Below, piece by piece: positions 40,759 to 64,000 of a DNA stretch of 64,000 nucleotides. This DNA is from Apostichopus japonicus (lineage: Eukaryota > Echinodermata > Holothuroidea > Aspidochirotida > Stichopodidae), in contig NC_092562.1 of the NCBI RefSeq assembly GCF_037975245.1, forward strand, positions 18,684,554 to 18,748,553. The letters are read 5' to 3'. The notes under the pieces are model-generated. The model ran no database searches. It was not told where the DNA came from and saw only the letters and a program-made list of their open reading frames with translations. Position numbers and translations under genes: made by a program. How positions within the stretch are numbered: the first letter of the stretch is position 1; each line of letters opens with the position of its first letter.

Positions 40759-41950
40759 GTACTGGTTTTAACTTGCCAGCTCATCCTTTCTTTGCATGAG
40801 AATAATAAGCCGTTTTATACATAGACTCCACAAATACAAATGGTTAAACTTAATTTTGTTAAGAGAACGTTATCGAAATAGTTATATAGAGGTAATTGAA
40901 GTTTGAGTCAATCTTGTTATTGTGTTTAAACGTTTGTCTTTTATACAGAAGCTACCCTTTTCTTAAAATTAACAAGAAAATAAACATATATATAACCGTT
41001 TTGGCATAAAACTATAGCAAGGGCGCAAACATGTCACAAGTTTAATTACACATTACAGTTAGTAACGTTTACTTGATTAGTAAGAAATAAAAACTTTATA
41101 TAATTATGAAAATAGAAGAATAAACCTCACATATTAACAATATGGTTGCTAAATTTCCAAATGATGTAGCGTGAAAACCCATAAAGACTCTCACTCTGCT
41201 CTCTGGTGGTCGTAAGACCTCTGCCGATAATAGTCAGACATTGCATCCCCATTCGGCAGTACATTCATACACCTTTGCTTCATATAATATTAATAAATGT
41301 AATACAATATCATATAGGTAATTGATCAACGTAAGACTTCTTTGGAAATTATAAACTTGACAACAGCCTAGGTGTTGGCTAGAACAGAGTTCAAACCACA
41401 CTTAGGGTTAAAAGCTTTGTACTATATTTTTCGCTCTTTAAATTTAGAGCTGTTGCTGAGTTATCATCGGCTTCACAACTGATCCGAGTGTGGTCCACTG
41501 CTGTTCGTTACCGTGGCAACTTAATCGGCAGCCGATCGAATCGCTAGTAAGTAACTAATATCTTATTTTATTATATCTCTCAACTTTTGATTCAACGGTG
41601 ACGACACCAGCATGTATTTATTGTGATCCGAAGGCCGCGAGCCACGTGCTTAGTACTAACAGAGGCTCTATGGGTACCAGTTTAGCGACACGACCTTCAA
41701 GTTCACCGTCCTGCTTCAGAATCCCTTCGCCACATCGAAGCTTTATACCATCTAAATGATTACTATCGAATACCATTCAGGCGATGAACCGTTTGGTAAG
41801 TACGTATACATGTTAGACTTTCTGAACCTTAACTGTAAAGAACAATAATGATATTTTAACCAACGTGCCATAAATATATGTAAGAGACAATATATACCAA
41901 AACATGAAATATGGTACAAATATAAAACAATGCAACCAAACGATATTATA

Positions 41951-42112
41951 CAAATAATAAATGGTTATGAGTGCAATAGTGCAAATATTTCACGAGTTGA
42001 AAGATGGAATGTTCCATTCAACGAGGCGCAGCCGTGTTAAATGGAACAACTTACATCTTTCAACGAATGAAATATTTGCACTATTGCACGAATGGAAACC
42101 ATTCATTATTTG
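41951..42112. mobile_element. hairpin (foldback) element, 162 bp
   Basis: The arms of about 65 bases pair as CAAATAATAAATGG with CCATTCATTATTTG, GTGCAATAGTGCAAATATTT with its exact reverse complement, and a TTGAAAGATG block. The loop contains GAGGCGCAGCCGTG. No target duplication is clear outside the arms. Confidence 0.8.
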
Positions 42113-42715
42113 TTTTAAACAACACCTTCAAATTTGGATGTAATTGAATGTAAAATGCACTCATGCAACAGATTGTTTTGAACAGACAGGTTTCTCTGCT
42201 CTCTTACCATTGAAAAAAAGTGCTATCAAAAAAGTATAACACATGGTTCTATTTCATAGAGTGCAATAGAGCGGATTTTGCATGCAATCGACGAGCAATT
42301 GACCAATCAAATGGCCGGAATATTATTAGGTGTTGTATAATATATACCATTCAATTTCAAGTCAACGAAAGCGAAGGATGCACATTATAGTTAGAAACAA
42401 ACAAAGGAAGCGAAAGTTAACTAGGCCCAATATGCTTTCCTTTTTTTTCTTTTCTTTTTTTGCTATTTGTAACTATAGTACAAATTAGAATGAAATGGTT
42501 CATATTGGATAACAACAACTTACTCATACACAAAACCCTCTCTAAGTAAACAAGAGCTGAATGATAGCATACAACAATTATCAATTTAGAGAACAACGTA
42601 TAATAATGTTCGTTTAAACGTTCGGCGGTCTGTAACGGGAGGCAAATTTGTTAAATGAAGGAGAACACAATTCTTGAAATGACCATAAAGTTATAGTTCA
42701 TGTCTGAGACAGTTT

Positions 42716-63906
<21,191 letters not shown>

Positions 63907-64000
63907 CTTCAGGAGGAGAGAAACGAAAAAATATTTAACAAAAAACATTTTTTAATTGAAAGAAAAAAAACAGAAAGATATTAAGATTGAAATGTATGAC

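Larger units (their letters stand above)
33660..42715. other. intergenic region, no gene recognised
   Basis: Between the receptor 5' array and the end of the leucine-rich repeat gene no domain-bearing frame is seen on either strand. The interval contains a 134-bp duplication, a hAT-like element, a SINE, degenerate GTACTC repeats, a 12-bp minisatellite and a hairpin element, listed separately. The proline-rich frame near 36831-37052 follows C-rich low-complexity sequence and is not supported as a gene. Confidence 0.5.

Noticed and set aside
39147-40824. VTGI and TIPV repeat proteins
   Set aside because: The 12-bp unit keeps all frames open; the frames appear on both strands and lack a non-repeat domain.

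Overview
The window looks like AT-rich nuclear DNA of an invertebrate deuterostome, most likely an echinoderm and possibly a sea cucumber. This is inferred from gene content (an invertebrate gp130-like cytokine receptor, a leucine-rich repeat/GCC2-GCC3 multi-pass membrane protein, a BRICHOS protein), short exons with GT-AG introns, and a dense load of (TA)n microsatellites, minisatellites, non-autonomous hAT elements, tRNA-derived SINEs and a 5'-truncated LINE. No bacterial or organellar feature is seen. No database was consulted.

Three protein genes were reconstructed by hand, all on the minus strand, with splice sites and reading phase followed from exon to exon. (1) About 1464-9362: a six-exon, 291-residue type II membrane protein with a BRICHOS domain. 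(2) About 17612-32027: a ten-exon, 589-residue class I cytokine receptor with signal peptide, cytokine-binding module with a WSAYS motif, one fibronectin III domain, transmembrane helix, Box1-like motif and tyrosine-bearing tail. (3) About 42716-63906 and continuing past the right edge: at least 14 exons encoding about ten leucine-rich repeats, a cysteine-rich cap, GCC2/GCC3-like cysteine repeats and a C-terminal domain with about eight membrane helices. All three products are predicted to sit at the cell surface. They share orientation, but nothing in the sequence shows that they act together.

The rest is intergenic and intronic DNA shaped by repeats. 9363-17611 holds a 200-bp tandem repeat with TGACGTAAGT-like sites and a nested pair of hAT-type elements with exact 8-bp target duplications. 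The receptor introns hold three copies of a repeat with an AGGTCA direct repeat, an inverted-repeat element with hammerhead-ribozyme-like cores, a foldback element, a hAT element, and an L1/Tx1-like LINE fragment lying inside a (TA)n tract. Just upstream of the receptor start codon is a 1.5-kb array of 11 copies of a 150-bp unit. 33660-42715 is gene-poor, with a 1.7-kb array of a 12-bp unit. The introns of gene 3 carry a 3.3-kb array of a ~45-bp unit with a 927-bp higher-order period, two copies of a long dispersed repeat (one interrupted by a 387-bp element that is absent from the other), SINEs and hairpin elements.

Most long open reading frames in the window come from microsatellites or minisatellites and are not genes.
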